Assembly: GCF_040954645.1 (NCBI RefSeq) | Contig: NC_092809.1 | Span: 134,529,914 to 134,593,913, forward strand | Reading direction: 5' to 3' | Source: Diabrotica undecimpunctata | Taxonomy: Eukaryota; Arthropoda; Insecta; Coleoptera; Chrysomelidae | Length of the DNA: 64,000 nucleotides | Shown here: one piece after another, positions 43,994-55,343 of the stretch | How the letters are laid out: every line of letters begins with the position of its first letter | Position numbering within the stretch: position 1 is the first letter of the stretch | Notes under the pieces: generated by a model | The model's input: only the letters and a program-made list of their open reading frames with translations | Told to the model about the DNA's origin: nothing | The model's database searches: none | Made by a program: the position numbers and the translations under genes

Positions 43994-44414
43994 AATAGTC
44001 ACCCTTAGTCTTTCGTTACATTAGCTTCAATTTTAAATTCTATCCAAAGTTTAAAGGTACATTACTAAATTATACAAAGTAGGTGTAGCCAGGTACGTAT
44101 TTGACGTATTTCAATTTTGAGTTGTTAACGATTGGTAAATAAAATTTTAAGCATAATTTTGTTTACCTATTTAAATTTAATCAGATAATTGTATTTGTAC
44201 TTAGAATTCAAAATTACAAATTTCTAGGTACGTAAAGCCAATGCAGAAAAGAGATTAGACAATTTCTTGGCATTTTATTCAGGTAAAAGGATAATGTTTA
44301 CCCAATATCAAATTATTACTAAATGGGCTTCTGTGAGAAAAAAATGTATTCGAAAAGAACTTCATTTTTCTTTTGTCGTTCATTCAGAACAGAAGTCAGT
44401 AAATTAGCTATAAA
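43994..44414. other. Spacer before IS630-type gene
   Basis: Not assigned; probably includes the 5' end and leader of the IS630-type element. Confidence 0.35.
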
Positions 44415-44565
44415 TATGAGTGATAAAGAAATGATTTAAGTAATGATGTCCTGTATATTCCTACCACTATTTCAGGAAGTGAATACGAGTCTAAACCTGA
44501 AACGCGTTCTGGTTATAATCATCTCACACACGATGCAAAGCAAGTCGTGCTTAACGTTTACAACG
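44415..44565 (+). pseudogene. IS630-type transposase, first exon
   Basis: MSDKE, a one-base shift, then DLSNDVLYIPTTISGSEYES and NHLTHDAKQVVLNVYN, followed by the donor CAACG|GTAAGTAC at 44,566. The 'LTxxxKxxVxNVYN' motif is the typical start of these enzymes. Joined to 46,238 the frame continues (NVYNVLLSTMVQSEA). Confidence 0.7.
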
Positions 44566-45196
44566 GTAAGTACTTGTTAAAATATTCTTTGATTAACCTT
44601 CCCAATACCGGGTGAATCATCAAAACGACCAATACCAGGTGGGGCGACTTCTCGCCCCAGTAGTTTAGTTCACTTTTAAGCGCAAGGATTTTATGTATAT
44701 CATTAATATTACCATTTTTTAACTCTTTATTATCTGTATACTTTGTTTAATACCAATTCAACAAATTAAAAATCAAAGACAGAAGACAGTCACATTCAGA
44801 AACTCACCAAATAAACAGGTAATTTTAGCAGTTATCAGATATCAGACCTACTTAGGGCTAATTGCACTTTACAAATTCTTACAGAGATAATCCCAACTAG
44901 AAAGTGATGCTTCGAAAAATCTAGATAAAAATATGCTAATAGGGGAATTATAAAAGTTCCCATAATGTAATAGCAAGAATGGAATTTCAAAGATAAAGGA
45001 AACACATTACAATCAACTGCTAATATGTAAAGAATACCACTGCACACCATGGCAAGTAATTAGTACAGTCATTAGTAACCATCTTTAAAAAATTTCGTCT
45101 AAACTGATAAAATCAGATTTGTAGAACGTGAAAACACTCAATACCACGAGGGGCGAATTCTCGCCCCACATACAATTCCGCGAAATCTGACGAGAA

Positions 45197-45967
45197 TAGA
45201 GAGTTATTGCAAAGTTAACAGTGCCTGCGTTGCACTATTTACACTGCGCTATTTCGACAGTTTTGACATACGGCTGACACATCACAAATAGAGATATTGC
45301 TTGAGCTTATGCATACTTTGTTGCGTTATTTACGTTGTTTATGTTTTCTTTTCATTTGTTCGCAAAATATTGAAAATGGATCATGATTTAGAAGCACTTA
45401 TTTTAGCAAATGCTCATGATGATGATGTAGAGTTCATCATTTTAAATAACATTGTGGGAGAACATGTATTACATCCACAAAATCAAGAATTTGATTTAGA
45501 AAACATGATGCAAGCAGATGTAAAAATAAATTTTAGGTTTAGCAGACAAGAGATTCCTATATTTGCAAGACCTTTACGCCTACCAGATTTCATTCTTACC
45601 AATACTAGAAACTCTGTTAGTGGTAAATACATTTGCATTCTACATTATTTGAGTGATGAGAAGGCTCACATATCCAAGCAGCCTTATAGATCTTCAGCTT
45701 TTATTCAATTTGTCACCTCAATCATCATCTCAAATTATTAATTATATTGTTGCATTATGCTACTGTCTGATGTACTCATTTTAGTAAATTATTACCAATA
45801 AAATTGGTTTTGAATTCCGCACAGCGTAACGGCTCCCCTAATAATGGCAGGCCTTATTTTCAATAACGCAGCATAGGCCAAATATCACATCTGCGCATGC
45901 TCTACTGTCAAAATAACGCGTGCTGTAATACAGCAAGTGCAAAATTGACTCTGCAATATCTCTCTAA
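45197..45967. mobile_element. Nested PIF/Harbinger-like element
   Basis: Outer about 100 bp on each side match in inverted orientation with moderate divergence (TAGAGAG-TATTGCA-AGT..., TGCACT, GCGCTATTT/GCGTTATTTTGACAG, ACATCACA). It encloses the Harbinger N-terminal coding fragment. The exact target duplication is not resolved. Confidence 0.45.
45376..45741 (+). pseudogene. Harbinger-type transposase N-terminal fragment
   Basis: Open from MDHDLEALILANAHDDDVEF to a stop at 45,739. NFRFSRQEIPIFARPLRLPD and VSGKYICILHYLS correspond to the 'xFRFxxxxIxxLxxxLxLP ... VxxxxALCIxLxRLxYP' region that precedes the DDE domain in DDE_Tnp_4 proteins. The DDE part is absent, consistent with a deletion derivative. 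Confidence 0.6.
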
Positions 45968-46237
45968 TATTTAATTTTCTCTTCTCAGTATTTTGGGTTT
46001 TACTACTTATTTGTGCTCTTAATACATCAACTACCAACGTCCTAAACCGTCAAAGTGATTGATTAAACTTAATTACTGATATTAGTAAAAACGTTAGAAC
46101 TGGGGCGAGAATTCGCCCCACCCGGTATTAGGAAGTTTAATCATATGTACCGATTAATTAATTTATAAAAAACACAAAATTCCGAGCAGAATTTCTTAAA
46201 AAGTAATTATAAATATAAATTTTATATTTTTTCTTAG

Positions 46238-47420
46238 TTCTTCTTTCGACGATGGTTCAATCAGAAGCGATCAAAAAGACGGTTTTTTTGACACAAGTGC
46301 CACGATCCACTGTGTACGAACTTATAAACTAACTTATAAAAGGTCCAGTGCTGCGAAAAAAAAAGAAATAATTCTGATGCCTATTAAGAAATTACCGAAT
46401 TTTTATTAATTAGCTTTATGGGAAACAATATATCATATGTATTCAGTGAATAACTTACTAACTTTAAATAAACTTTGGGTGAATTAAGAAACGAAGAAAT
46501 AATCCCCGAGTGTCATAAAACTACTTTTTGGAGGTTTTTAAAATCCAATGGTTTTATCTTTAAAACAGTGAATAAACGGCAGGCAACTGAATCCAGCCGC
46601 TTAATAAAGTGGAGGTTCGATTATTTGAAGAGTCTAAGGTCTTTTAGGAGTGAAGAGAAGAACTTGTATTATTTGGATAAAACTTGGTTCGACACCCACG
46701 ATATAGCTAAAAAATATTGGACCGATGGTAATAAAAATTGCGTCACCAATGTTCCTCCCTCTAGAGGGAAGATAATTTGTATTTTACATTGTGGGGAAGA
46801 ATCAGGATAGGTAGAAGATGCTTTATTACTTTCTGCTAAGAGTGTAAGTGATTGTCGCTTAGATTATCATCAAGATATGGACAGTAGTTTGTTTTAAAAT
46901 TGGTTTGAGCAGCTATTACTACCTAAATTAAAAAGAAATAGCTTTATTATTTTGGATAATACTCCGTATTCAAACAAAGCTGAAATTCAAGAATTTTTAT
47001 CAAAACATGAAATATATTTTATGGATTCTTAAACAAAAAACAAATTGTAGAAATATTAAAATTAGTTTAGTGTGAAAAAAATTATGTTATCGACAGGCTA
47101 GCTGAGGATTGTGGCCATAAAGTATTAAAATTACGCACTTACTATTGTGTACTGAATCCAATAGAATTGTTGTGGTCTCAATTAAAAACTAATGTGAGGA
47201 AAAATAATAATTCTCCTAAATTATTTTCGAGTGTTGTAGATTTAATTAAGACCTAATGTAATAATATTACGGCAGATAATTGGAAAAAATGTATAGAGCA
47301 TTTAAAAAAACTAGAAGAAAAATACTTACAGTTCCAAAACATTATAGAGTAGTTATAGATTTAAACGATAGCGATAATAGTTGTACCTATTTAAATGTAG
47401 ATGATATGTAGTTAAGTTTA
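46238..47420 (+). pseudogene. IS630-type transposase, second exon (DDE_3)
   Basis: Begins after the acceptor TTTTTTCTTAG. MVQSEAIKKTVFLTQVPRST with VYELIN is the helix-turn-helix. After stops: LWETIYHMYSVNNLLTLNKL, CHKTTFWRFLKSNGFIFKTV, NLYYLDKTWFDTHDIAKKYW (first catalytic Asp in YLDKTW), SRGKIICILHCGEESG, SFIILDNTPYSNKAEIQEFL (second Asp in LDNTPYS), and RLAEDCGHKVLKLRTYYCVL then NPIELLWSQLKTNVRK (third position, N-P-I-E). All three catalytic residues can be read. Stops at about 46,810, 46,898 and 47,031 and several shifts inactivate it. Confidence 0.85.
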
Positions 47421-48591
47421 AAATATTTTTTTTGTATTTTTTCACTATATTAGATACATATTTTAATATAAAAGTATTACTTACATGCATTTTTCTTTTA
47501 CTTTGTGGGATTGCCGTAAGTTTGTTAAAATGTATCAGTATATAAGTATATCGACCCTGTATTCAACTATATCTAGAAGTTTAAATCCGAAATATGTATC
47601 TTGCAACGAACAGTACATCCGACCATGGATGGAATAGCTGTTGATGATGCTGATGAAATTGGATTGCCAACCGGGAACACAACTTTTTTAACTTATGGTG
47701 TATATCTAACTTTCGGAGTTATCCCTTTTCAAGCGTATAATTAAAATCTCAAAAAATTTAGTTTGACGCGAGGTCAAATTAACTTTTCAAAGTACTTTTA
47801 GTCAAATTGTTCTTGTTTGGTTATAATAAGTGCAATGCATATTAATTATCAACTTTTTTGATGAATTTTAACCTGATTCATCTGCACCATTATAAAAAGT
47901 TTTGTTTTTGCATAGCATTGTTATCTTTTTGGTATAACATTACTCAACATCCGTATAATATGACGTGCTTCCTTAAAATATTATTCACTAAAAGCAAATA
48001 TTTATTACATCATTAATATTTTCTTAACATAAAGATTTCTTTTTTTTCTGAAAAATGGCTTTGGCAGAGCCAATTAGCCAGACTTGTTTGTGTTTATTGA
48101 TAAAATCGACTGAATTTTAATTATTATTGATTGCAGATTCATAGTCAAATGTTAGTACTACATCTGCCTAATATTCTTATAGATATATAAATTTTGTTTT
48201 GGTATATTTTTATTTTGTTTTCTTATTCTTTTATTATTTTCTTATTTTTTTTGTTTTGTTGCTTTTTTGTTTTTTTTTTGTTTTTTCCTTTTGTTTTTGT
48301 TTTTTTTTTGTTCTTTTTTTTGGATTTATTTTTTTGTGTTTTGTTCAATTTCTATTTTCTTAATTTTTTATGTTTTTTTTTTAATTTGTATTATACATTT
48401 TTTTGTTTTTTTTTTTCAAACCATATTAACAGATTATGCCTATATACTATTTACAACTTATATTTACATTTTAACATGTTTGTAAATGCAATGAAGAATT
48501 TCCATATTAGGTATTTGAAAATATTAAAAGATTAAGGTTTGTTGGAAAACAACACTTAGAATTTATTAATTCCTTATAAAGTTCGTTTATA
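47421..48591. other. AT-rich spacer with T-rich low-complexity tract
   Basis: A T/G-rich tract with T runs at 48,195-48,420 produces false Phe-rich open frames. A short readable stretch near 47,620-47,690 (GIAVDDADEIGLPTGNT) is not assignable. Confidence 0.5.
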
Positions 48592-48998
48592 TTAATAATT
48601 TGTGTTATATATTTTACTACAAGTACAATTGGGAGTATTTGATAAGCCAATTCCATGCATGTAAGATGAAGTAAGAGCATGATTTGCTCTAAGCCGATTA
48701 ATGGTCTTTATAAAATGTCGATTAGATTCTGTGTAGAACCATGTTATTGAGAATATCCTAGTGTTACAATGATAAAAGTTTAAGCCAGTCTTACATTCTC
48801 TGTAATGTAAATACCAATTATGTTTAAGTTTTTGTCTACTAACGGTGTCAATATCTGTAGCTGGAATTAAATTTCTGTTTACTTTTTCTCCAAGCATATA
48901 TGCCGATTTAGCCAAATTGTCAACGATATCTTGCCTTTTATTTCCGAATGGCCCTTGATCCATGTATTTATTACATTTAATCCTAATTTTATTAGTCC

Positions 48999-51093
48999 AA
49001 GATCCCGGAGCGATCAGACATAACTTATTTTCACACAGATGAAACCTTAGAGTCTCAATAGCGTCTCGCGTGCTTTGAATACCTGCGTATTTATGAAACT
49101 TGCTGAGTGACACCTAGGCAGGTACCAGGTGAGAAAGGTAACTAAAAATAAGAGCTATTTAACTTAAATTTACATAACTGATTTTTATACATATTTTGTA
49201 GAATATTATTTTGAAAATACTGTAATAAGTGTCAGACACTTGTCATGGACCAGAACTTTTGTCAGACGCTTTAAAGCTGCACTAATATTAAATAAACTTT
49301 ACTTACTTTTACATGTCTGATTTTTAAATATGTTATTAATGGTACTATAATAAAGTTATATTTAATCAGTCAGACAAATTAGAATGACCAAACATCCCTC
49401 AAACACAAAAATTAGTTAACTAGAGGTATGAGCGCGAGAGTGCTGTGCGCATGAGCCTCAGAGTAAACAATTCAAATTGATTAAGAATACTTACTGTTTT
49501 CGATCCGATTAAATATTTTTGCATCTCTATTTTAATATGATGAACTCTAGCATTAAGATAAATATTAAAGTAAATTAATGTATTGATATTTGGGATAATT
49601 AATTAATTCGGAGCACTTTGGTTTCATAAGAAATTATATTTACTTTATTGTAAAAAAGATACTAGTTAGGATAATTAAAAAAAAATAATTTTTGTAAAAA
49701 ACCTTCAACTGGGATTGATTGAAACAAACATTTTTCTATATTTTAATCATCATATTCATTGTCACAATTATTACAATTTTCATCATTCAACCAATCATGA
49801 TGCTGCTCATCCGAGTCATCATCTTCATCATTATCAGTTATGTTGTTGCTGGCTGGTTGTTCTGCAAAAAATAGTTCAAAGAATTAAAAAGCAGAAAATC
49901 ACAAACATAATAAATTCTAAACCTGAAATCAAAGTATAATACCTGAAGTTTGAAGGAATTCACTAACGTTTGCTGGTAATTGGTCACCATCAAACCAATG
50001 AAAGTGATATTGGTTTTCTTCTAATCTCTACCCATTGTGTTCAGGAGTTAAAATGGTTGGTTGTTTTGCATTTGCATTATTCCATATGCTAAAAATGTAA
50101 TTAGCACGGCGGAATTGTTGGAATAACTCACTTTAGCATGGTGATAAACTGCTAGCATCAAAATTTTTTAAATTTTTGCGATCGAATTCTTCGTTAATAT
50201 TAGATACGCTGTAATTATTTAAAAACAATTGAAGCCGGGCAGCATTAATGTTGCACGTATCAGGAAAACTATAAATTTCGCAGATAAATTTTTGGATTAT
50301 TTTGAAAATATCTTTTTGGGTGGCTTCATCGGTAAACAACTCTGATTCTCCAAACCTCATGAAAGCTCGCTGATATTCATGTTTCTTCATTAATATATTG
50401 AATGGTCTTTGTTTATCCTTTTTAAAAAAAGGCGGGATTAAAGTCACATCCCGTCTAGAGCGTGAAACCCTGGCAAACTTCTACATAAAGATGGTCCCAA
50501 GTACTCGTAAACCTTTGTCAAATTAATGTATCTCTGGTTATTTCCGGTGCCTGCGTTTAACTATACATTCGAATCACCATTTTTTAAATTATGCATATAT
50601 CGTTACATAATTATCGCAATGTCTTACTCACTCTGAAATGCAAGAACAGCACTCTCGCGCTCATACCTCTAGTTAACTAATTTTTGTGTTTGAGGGATGT
50701 TTGGTCATTCTAATTTGTCTGACTGATTAAATATAACTTTATTATAGTTCCATCAATAACATATTTAAAAATCAGACATGTAAAAGTAAGTAAAGTTAAT
50801 TTAATTTTAGTGGAGCTTTAAAGCGTCTGACAAAAGTTCTGGTCCATGACAAGTGTCTGACACTTATTACAGTATTTTCAAAATAATATTCTACAAAATA
50901 TGTATAAAAATCAGTTATGTAAATTTAAGTTAAATAGCTCTTATTTTTAGTTACCTTTCTCACCTGGTACCTGCCCAGGTGTCACTCAGCAAGTTTCATA
51001 AATACGCAGGTATTCAAAGCACGCGAGACGTTACTGAGACTCTAAGGTTTCATCTGTGTGAAAATAAGTTATGTCTGATCGCTCTGGGATCTT
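48999..51093. mobile_element. DNA element with about 450-bp TIRs, carrying a nuclease-like ORF
   Basis: Left arm 48,999-49,447 and right arm 50,646-51,093 are inverted copies at roughly 95% identity by eye. Outer ends read AAGATCCCGGAGCGATCAGA and (reverse of right) AAGATCCCAGAGCGATCAGA. Arms contain repeated GTGTCAGACAC and GTCAGACG motifs and a CACCTAGGCAGGTACCAGGT segment. It splits the RNase H domain of the Jockey-like LINE. I see no clear target duplication (left flank TAGTCC, right flank ACTCTA). Total length 2,095 bp; the interior encodes the second copy of the FEN1/XPG-like ORF. Confidence 0.8.
49720..50565 (-). pseudogene. Transposon ORF with FEN1/XPG-like motifs (copy 2)
   Basis: Minus strand: NAGTGNNQRYINLTKVYEYL, GPSLCRSLPGFHAL, a one-base shift, TGCDFNPAFFKKDKQRPFNI, LFTDEATQKDIFKIIQKFIC, then NLKNFDASSLSPC and in another frame SELFQQFRRANYI, NANAKQPTILTPEHNGWRLE and FHWFDGDQLPANVSEF. 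It ends in an acidic tail (TDNDEDDDSDE). It aligns block for block with copy 1: AGTGNN-R-Y, ALTGCD-NP, GW--E, and F-G-(D/E)-QLP. The N-terminal HEEAD and SDTD blocks are absent here (deleted up to the right arm). Lying between TIRs, it is the best evidence that this family is a transposon protein. Probably a deletion derivative of a larger element. Confidence 0.65.
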
Positions 51094-53828
51094 ACTCTAT
51101 ATAGTTTCATAAAGAATTTGAAGAATTTTCAGTTCAATGTGGTTTATGTGTTTGACTGTTTGAATGTTGTTAAATCTGTCGACCACGCTTTTACTGTCAG
51201 TAAATATAGCATAGTTGCTAGTCGGATTCAGTACTACACACTGAAGAGCAAACATTATTGCCATTATTTCTGCTGTGTATATTGAGCATTCACTGGGTAA
51301 GCTATACTGGTGATGGTAATTTTTATTTTCGTGGAACATTGCACAGCCCGTTCCATTTGCATCTTTTGACCCATCAGTAAAAATGTACTGATAATTTGTT
51401 CATTTTTCTTTAATAATTATATAAAACATATTATTTGAGAGTAAATGTGAGTTTAAGTAACATATCCTAACCTTTCTAGAAAATAGTGTTTTTGACATTT
51501 CATCGTAGTAGGGCGGAATTCGGCTTTTATAGAGAGATAATATTGTTATATTTTACCGTACTTAGATAGCTTTCTACCAAAGGTATAGAGTTTTTAGTTC
51601 TCCAGTACCTATGGGCGAGGTCTAAAACTGATAGCTCATTAAGATCTTGAAGGTATTTACAATTTTTTGACATAATTCAGACTGTGAATTTGTTGCTAAG
51701 GAATTGGCGGCGTAAATGCAATGGAGATTCCACCGCTTCATTTTTCATTATTTGCACTGGAGTGGATTTTAAATAACCTAGGAATAATCTCAGGCATTTA
51801 TTTTTTTGAATTTCAAGTTTGTTTAGATGTGTATTGGCCACTGATCCAAATAAATGACAGTTGCAATCGAAAATCGGCCTGATCATGTTACGGTAAAATA
51901 TTTGGGTCTGCTCCCCAATTTGTTTTACAGAAAGCTCTTAAAATTTTGATTGAGTTTTCTGACTTTTTAACAATTTGATGAATGTGATCTTTCCATAACA
52001 ATTTTCTGTCTAAATAGGTACCAAGATACTTAATACAGTTTTTTATAGGGAAATTAAACTATCCAACATTAAGATTGCCTTGTGGAACTCTATGTTTTTG
52101 TGAAAAGTAACACACCTCAGTTTTTGTGTCGGAAATTGATAATCCTATTTTTTCATAGTACTTATTTACGATTTCTAATGTGACTTTCAAATTATCCTCA
52201 CATGATTCTTAACAATTTTCCTGCTGTATATAAAACAACATCATCAGTATATTGAAGAATTTTTGTATGGTTCAGTATACTAACTTCAAGATCTATGTTG
52301 TACAGGATGTATAAAATCGGCCTTAAATACTCCCCTGTGGCAATCCAATATTAGTTAGTCGGGGGTATGAAAATTCCTCATTATTAATTTTTAAAAAAGT
52401 TAGTCTGTTAGAATATAAAGATTTTAAAAAGAGAGCAAATGATCTAGGGATTCCAATATACAACATTTTTTGGTAAAGAATGTCTAAACTGACATCATCA
52501 AAAGCAGCAAAAATGTCAAGGATCACAGCTGCTGTAGACTTATTTGATGTAAAATTAAGCTGAATTGAAGTAACTAGAGATGTAGTTGCATCTTGAGTGG
52601 ACCTAGACTTGCGAAAACCATATTGGGAACTTGAAAGTATACCATCGTGTTCTAGCCAATGTTCAAATCTATTTTTAATTATTCTTTCAAATGTTTTTAA
52701 AAGACATGAAGATAAGGAGATAGGTCGGTAAGAACTTGGATCACGTTCTGGTCTGCTAGGTTTTTTAATCGGAATTACCAGGTACTCTTTCCAACTATTT
52801 GGTACTGGTGTCTTATTTTTCAAATATTGTTGAAAATGTTTACTAGTGAAATTTGATATTCTATAGGTAAGATGTATAACAGCAAATATGACACATTGTC
52901 AATACCTGGAGAAGTATTATTTCTTTGTTCAGGGGCTCGATGCAATTCCCATAAATGAAAATTTTCGTCAAAATTGTGGTTTTGTCGGGGTACTGTTTGG
53001 ATATGTTCTTGTACAGTGTCGTCATTTGGAACCCATTCCAGGGAAATTTTTCTATGGAATTCCTGCAACCATGTATCTTTTGGATCAATAGGTAATTTGT
53101 TGGCTTGTTTGCGGTTTTTAAAACAATTAACTTTTCGCCAGACATCTTTTATTGGTGTTCTTGAGTTAAGGCTTTCGCAAAAATCAATCCAATTCTTCTG
53201 TTTGAAGATATATATATCATATATACATGTTTATAAATTATACCGCTCCACCGTGGTTTCGGAATATGACCTTTGTTTTTTTCTTTAATGGAAGAATGTT
53301 TTGGGATAGCGACGTTCGCTGCCTGGTTAATATTTGTCAACAATTCTTCATAGAATAATGGTATTTTCATTGTTTCCAAAGTACTGGTATACATCATCTA
53401 ATTGGCTCTGCTAAGGTTCCATATTCTATGTTTTCTACTGGATGCGGCTTCTGCTGCGGAGAAACTTTGTGATGAAAAAAAAACGGGTGTGGCAGTCCAG
53501 TGGGACTGCCGGTAGAAGTTACACTTCTATACACGCATTCGCAGTTATAAATTTAATTGGGAGTCAATCTGCACAATCATTACATATGTAATGCTATAGG
53601 TAAGACACAGCAGAAAGAGAAACAGAATTAATAACAACTTACTAACAATTAATAAACAACATTTGACCTGTAAATAGGAGTATAGTAAATTAAGGATTGA
53701 ATCAATATTTTGATGAAAATGTATATTTTTATTTTCATATATGTATGAAAGGAGTTGAATGCAAAAATTTTTTTACACATACTCTGCAGTAAAATTTATT
53801 GTTTATTTTGGTATTAATATAAAAATAC

Positions 53829-54026
53829 AATACAATACACTGCAACATAATTCAATATAATAATACAATACAAATTAAAATGCAATATTCATAAGTATTT
53901 AAAAATGACAATAATATACATAAAAAAATACACTACAATACAGTGCAACATAATTCAATATAATAATAAAATACAAATTAAAATGCAATATTCATAAGTA
54001 TTTAAAAATGACAATAATATACATTA
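53829..54026. repeat. Tandem duplication, two units of about 102 bp
   Basis: The block from CACTGCAACATAATTC to ACAATAATATACAT appears twice in direct orientation with only a few differences. Confidence 0.85.
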
Positions 54027-54074
54027 CTTTTCTACTTACGCATATGTTTAATTTATCATGTAATAATATTATTG

Positions 54075-54146
54075 TCCCCCGACTGGGAATCGAACCCCGG
54101 TCTCCCGCGTGACAGGCAAGGATACTGACTACTATACTACCGAGGA
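54075..54146 (-). tRNA. tRNA-Asp(GTC)-like gene, probably a pseudogene
   Basis: 72 nt: TCCTCGGTAGTATAGTAGTC at the 5' end, anticodon loop CTGTCAC (GTC), T-loop TTCGATT, 3' TCGGGGGA. It closely follows insect tRNA-Asp. Departures: the D-loop GG is AG, the anticodon stem has two G-T pairs, the T stem has one G-A mismatch, and the first acceptor pair is T-G. Inside a TIR element, so either a captured tRNA gene or a SINE-type head. Confidence 0.6.
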
Positions 54147-54275
54147 CTATTTATTGAGGAGATTTATTGAGATTATTATTTTGAAATACAAAAGACTAAT
54201 ATAATTATGAACATTTAATAAATAATACAAAACATATCACATAAATAATAATATTAATAAATATTTTATATATTT

Positions 54276-54282
<7 letters not shown>

Positions 54283-54339
<57 letters not shown>
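54283..54339. repeat. (AT)n microsatellite
   Basis: About 28 AT units, followed by AT-rich sequence and then a GAGA/TCTC-rich patch at 54,390-54,440. Confidence 0.95.
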
Positions 54340-54345
<6 letters not shown>

Positions 54346-54890
54346 TAATATATTTTATTAAATACATATACAAAAGGAACATTTTTATATTCGAGAGAGG
54401 AAGAGAGAGAAAATATATCTTCTGTCTCTCTCTCTTACTCATTATCTTACATATGTAATGATTTCACAGATTCACTCCCATACAAATTTCCAACGTGGAG
54501 CGCGCGTATAGAAGTATAACTTCAATAATTGGCACATGATTAGATCCATAAGGTTCTTGTAGAGTATTCCAACGAAAATGAGAGGCAATATCTCGGGAAC
54601 AAATAGTTAAGTCTACAGCAGAAGGTTTATTGGAAATAGCAAGAGTGGGGAATCCGTCGTTTAAATATTCTAAATTACAGTATTCTATAGCATCTAGAAG
54701 ATCTTTACCTAATCTATCATCAACTTTGCAGCCCCATGCCAAATTGTATGCGTTAAAATCGCCTCCAATTAAAAATGATTTTGGTATATTTTCTAAAAAA
54801 TTGATCCATTGTTGAATTAAAACTTTGTTCCTGGGTTTGTTACACTTATGTGTAATCGAATACGTATTTTGAAAATTTATTTCTTCATAT

Positions 54891-55343
54891 CATGAATGTG
54901 TTGCTTGTGTGAGTCCATTTCAAAAGGTAAAAGAAATAATAAATTAGACTTACTCACAATCAATTTAATTTAACTAATCAGTATATCTCCAGAATAAATA
55001 TAAATAACTTTTAAAGAACTTAATGGTATAGAACATTACTTTCATCAAACAAACAATTACATTTCACGTATCTCTACTTCATTGGATAAAATCTGTCTCC
55101 TCAAGAACTTCCCTGTTTACTGTTAAACAATTACAATAGTTGACTTGAGATCTCCAATCAACAATACAAGATAGTTTGGAACCATGTTCTTCCAACCATC
55201 AATTAATAGAGTACCGGCATCATTTATTTAACTTTGTATCGTGACCTGAAGATGCTTTGCATATTGTAGAAAGCGAAACCGGTCGTCTGATTAGTTAAAT
55301 TAAATTGATTGTGAGTAAGTCTAATTTATTATTTCTTTTACCT
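54891..55343 (+). mobile_element. Short retro-insertion with inverted ends and hammerhead-like motif
   Basis: Flanked by a perfect 15-bp duplication TTTATTTCTTCATAT (54,876-54,890 and 55,344-55,358). Inside, about 60 bp at 54,922-54,981 (AAAAGGTAAAAGAAATAATA ... AACTAATCAG) recurs inverted at the right end (55,287-55,347) essentially without mismatch. A hairpin with hammerhead-like layout lies just before the right arm. No coding capacity. A long duplication with these features fits a Penelope-derived or retrozyme-like element. It interrupts the endonuclease of the Jockey-like LINE; the frame resumes after removal. Confidence 0.65.
55238..55291 (+). ncRNA. Candidate hammerhead-like ribozyme motif
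   Basis: ATC-GT-GAC, CTGAAGA, T, GCTTT, loop, AAAGC, GAAA, CCGG, TC, GTC-T-GAT. Stem I pairs GAC/GTC and ATC/GAT, stem II GCTTT/AAAGC, stem III would be the palindrome CCGG, and TC precedes the expected cut. CTGAAGA fits CUGANGA and GAAA is present. One extra T between core and stem II is a departure from the consensus. A dimer-type hammerhead with tiny stem III is possible; activity is unproven. Confidence 0.4.

Larger units (their letters stand above)
44640..46120. repeat. Three copies of a GGGGCGA...TCGCCCC palindrome
   Basis: At 44,642-44,662 (GGGGCGACTTCTCGCCCC), 45,152-45,170 (GGGGCGAATTCTCGCCCC) and 46,102-46,119 (GGGGCGAGAATTCGCCCC). Two lie beside the element ends, each near an AATACC box; the middle one also follows AATACC, as if it were a third, internal end. 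Confidence 0.8.
44597..46136. mobile_element. TTAA-flanked TIR element in the transposase intron
   Basis: TTAA at 44,593-44,596 and 46,137-46,140 flank ends reading CCTTCCCAATACCGGGTG and, inverted, ACTTCCTAATACCGGGTG (14 of 16 identical before the G-run). Next to each end is a GC-rich palindrome (GGGGCGA...TCGCCCC). TTAA target sites with C-rich ends suggest a piggyBac-like element. No piggyBac transposase remains; the interior holds a Harbinger fragment with its own inverted ends. Confidence 0.65.
53515..54523. mobile_element. TIR element of about 1 kb containing a tRNA-Asp-like gene
   Basis: Left end GAAGTTACACTTCTATACAC (53,515 onward) and inverted right end GAAGTTATACTTCTATACGC (54,523 backward) agree for about 100 bp, including TGGGAGT, AATCTG and AATCATTACATATGTAA. 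Just left of it is a perfect GGCAGTCC-AGTG-GGACTGCC hairpin that may also belong to it. Interior: a 102-bp tandem duplication, the tRNA-like gene on the minus strand and an (AT)n run. It lies in the Jockey-like LINE between endonuclease and RT. No transposase. Confidence 0.7.

Noticed and set aside
44597..46136. Naming the TTAA element a piggyBac
   Set aside because: Target site and end composition fit, but no piggyBac coding sequence is present and the internal fragment is Harbinger-like; superfamily left open.
48194..48535. Phe-rich open frames that look like membrane proteins
   Set aside because: They come from a T/G-rich low-complexity tract; no start context, no conserved motif.
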